Assembly (NCBI GenBank): GCA_050290245.1
Contig: JBNKHH010000033.1
Coordinates: 62,001 to 126,000 of the forward strand
Length of the DNA stretch: 64,000 nucleotides
Direction: 5' to 3'
Source: JBNKHH01 sp050290245
Lineage (GTDB): Bacteria; Pseudomonadota; Alphaproteobacteria; Rhodobacterales; Rhodobacteraceae
Below are positions 62,568 through 64,000 of the stretch, in pieces (the first letter of the stretch is position 1; every line of letters starts with the position of its first letter). Under the pieces are notes generated by a model. The model ran no database searches. It saw only the letters and a program-made list of their open reading frames with translations, and was not told the DNA's origin. Made by a program: the position numbers and the translations under genes.

Positions 62568-64000
62568 TCAGGCCATTTCCTGAACTTCGACGACGCCAGG
62601 CAGAGATTTCAGCGCTCCCTTGATCTGGGGTGAAACCGGCCAACCGTCTCCGATGTCAACGGGGACGTCCTGGACCGTATCCTGCAAGGGCACGTTCAGC
62701 GCCGTGATACGTACCGGCCCGCGCATCTTTGTCGAACCATCTTCGCGGAAACGGTTCAGCACCGATTGGATCAGCCCGGCCGCGTCCGGCGCGTCGATCA
62801 TCACGTTCAGCCCCGCCGCAACGCCCTGAGCAATTGCACCTTCAATGGGTGAAACCGAGCGCGCAATCGGATCAAACTGGCCTTCGTTGAACCTCGCCTC
62901 AAGCGTCATCAGCACCTGGTGGGTTTCTTCGAAAACCTTGCGGGTTTTTTCGAAATCGTCGGGGAACAGAGCCATGCCCGAGACCTGCCCGGTCGGGTCC
63001 GAGATATTCATGCGGAAAAACCGGGTGCCGCGCCCCGATTTGCGTTCCTGCAGGCCCGTCACGATGACACCCACGCGGCTGACCGCCGCACCGTCCCGCT
63101 CGGCCTTGGCCTCCAATTCGGCGAGCGTGAGCATTCCCTTGCGTTTAAGCGCCACGGCGTAATCGTCCAGCGGATGGCCCGACAGATAAAAGCCGATCGC
63201 GGCCTGTTCCTCGGCCAGCCGCTCGTTCGCCAGCCAGTCCTCGACCGGCGACAAACGTGGCTCGGGCAGATCGTCGCCCGCCTCGCCAAAAAGCGAGACC
63301 TGCGCCGAGGCCCGCTGTTCATGGATGGCCGCCGAATAGGCCGAAAGTGCATCGAGCGAGTTGAAGATCCGCCGCCGGTTCGGGTCGAGCTCGTCGAACG
63401 CCCCGGCACGCGCCAGCATCTCCAGGGGCCGTTTTCCGACCCGTTTCAAATCGACCCGGCGGGCGAAATCAAAGATGCTGACGAAAGGCGTCGCGCCCCG
63501 CGCCTCGGTGATCAGCCGCATGGCTTCAAGGCCGACGTTTTTCAGTGCGCCAAGGCCATAAACCAGCTTGGCATCCGCGACCGAGAACCGCGCCGCGGAC
63601 CGGTTCACGCAGGGCGGCACAATCTCGATCTCAAGACCCCGCCGCACCTCGTTGGCATAGGTATCCAGCTTGTCCGTCAGGTGGATATCGCAGTTCATGA
63701 CCCCTGCCATGAACTCCACCGGATGATTGGCCTTCAGCCAGGCAGTCTGATAGCTGACCACCGCATAGGCGGCGGCGTGGGACTTGTTGAAACCATAGTT
63801 GGCGAACTTGTCCAGCAGGTTCCAGACCTCGAGCGCCTTCCTGTCATCGACGCCGTGCTCCTTGGCACCTGCGATGAATTTCGGCCGTTCGGCGTCCATC
63901 GCCTCCTGAATCTTCTTACCCATGGCGCGCCTGAGAAGGTCGGCGCCACCAAGGCTGTAGCCGGCCATCTCCTGTGCGATCTGCATCACCTGCTCCTGGT
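62568..64000 (-). CDS. dnaE: DNA polymerase III alpha subunit, C-terminal part
   Basis: This is the 3' part (about 477 residues) of dnaE, the replicative polymerase. The gene continues past the right edge of the window, so the start is missing; the codons before MQIAQ read EQV, in frame. FNKSHAAAYAVVSYQTAWLK and the finger/tail segments are typical, followed by a helix-hairpin region (LEMLARAGAFDEL) and an OB domain (VGVIVTGLQERKS). Confidence 0.96.
   Translation of the reverse strand, partial: QEQVMQIAQEMAGYSLGGADLLRRAMGKKIQEAMDAERPKFIAGAKEHGVDDRKALEVWNLLDKFANYGFNKSHAAAYAVVSYQTAWLKANHPVEFMAGVMNCDIHLTDKLDTYANEVRRGLEIEIVPPCVNRSAARFSVADAKLVYGLGALKNVGLEAMRLITEARGATPFVSIFDFARRVDLKRVGKRPLEMLARAGAFDELDPNRRRIFNSLDALSAYSAAIHEQRASAQVSLFGEAGDDLPEPRLSPVEDWLANERLAEEQAAIGFYLSGHPLDDYAVALKRKGMLTLAELEAKAERDGAAVSRVGVIVTGLQERKSGRGTRFFRMNISDPTGQVSGMALFPDDFEKTRKVFEETHQVLMTLEARFNEGQFDPIARSVSPIEGAIAQGVAAGLNVMIDAPDAAGLIQSVLNRFREDGSTKMRGPVRITALNVPLQDTVQDVPVDIGDGWPVSPQIKGALKSLPGVVEVQEMA

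Overview
The window is a contiguous stretch of a GC-rich alphaproteobacterial chromosome, most likely from the order Rhodobacterales (Roseobacter group). The evidence is the gene content: a DmdC-type acyl-CoA dehydrogenase, the yajC-secD-secF/ccm neighbourhood, DUF6173, DUF6314 and DUF6455 proteins, a corrinoid/tetrahydrofolate methyl-transfer cluster with a Virulence_fact-family protein, zwf-pgl-pgi and Tad pilus pseudopilins. No species can be assigned from the sequence alone. Almost all of the window is ordinary chromosomal DNA with densely packed operons. I see no insertion sequence, prophage, CRISPR array or rRNA. There is one tRNA, tRNA-Gly(CCC).

Layout. 0-1.8 kb: end of a Tad locus (TadE-like and TadG-like proteins), closed by a perfect palindromic bidirectional terminator. 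1.8-4.2 kb: small cysteine protein, M48 lipoprotein protease, small hypothetical and the tRNA-modification enzyme TsaC/Sua5. 4.3-7.5 kb: DmdC-like acyl-CoA dehydrogenase, MBL hydrolase and DUF6173 protein in a translationally coupled operon. 7.5-12.3 kb: RTX protein and a 1045-residue protein with three glycosyltransferase modules. 12.4-25.6 kb: M20 amidohydrolase, ccmC-ccmD-ccmG, acnA, DUF1223, lipid A acyltransferase, fliG, a small secreted peptide, purB, DUF6314, bioY and ccmB-ccmA. 25.2-29.3 kb: Mth938-like protein, TSUP permease, secF, secD and yajC. The ccm genes look as if one operon was split by an inversion of about 10 kb.

29.7-36.0 kb: a one-carbon module (Virulence_fact protein, methylenetetrahydrofolate reductase, HAD phosphatase, methyl-THF:corrinoid methyltransferase, a cytochrome c, a ferredoxin-ASKHA corrinoid activator and a membrane protein). 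It has no substrate methyltransferase or corrinoid protein inside the window. 36.1-36.8 kb: the tRNA and an AT-rich patch. 36.9-40.6 kb: zwf-pgl-pgi, the entry to the Entner-Doudoroff pathway, with a LacI-type operator. 40.9-50.6 kb: a LacI-controlled CUT1 sugar ABC transporter with a cytoplasmic GH43 beta-xylosidase-like enzyme, a TIM-barrel isomerase and a Gfo/Idh/MocA dehydrogenase. Imported oligosaccharides can plausibly be cleaved, oxidised or isomerised, and then feed hexose phosphates to the Zwf route.

50.7-54.1 kb: a secreted small-molecule-sensor-like protein and a PAS/HAMP chemoreceptor that ends in a CheR-binding-type pentapeptide. 54.2-62.6 kb: a divergent catabolic island. One arm has GntR, MocA-like dehydrogenase, Rieske oxygenase, a 78-residue protein and a DMGDH/GcvT-type oxidoreductase. 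The other has LLM flavin monooxygenase, aldo/keto reductase and flavin reductase. I infer breakdown of an N-methylated compound; the substrate is unknown and this is the best candidate here for an undescribed pathway. 62.6-64 kb: the 3' part of dnaE.

The most interesting structural signals outside genes or within them are a perfect 31-nt palindrome inside the chemoreceptor gene (51661-51691), matching Arg-rich tails on two proteins of the corrinoid module, the split ccm operon and the operators of the two sugar loci.
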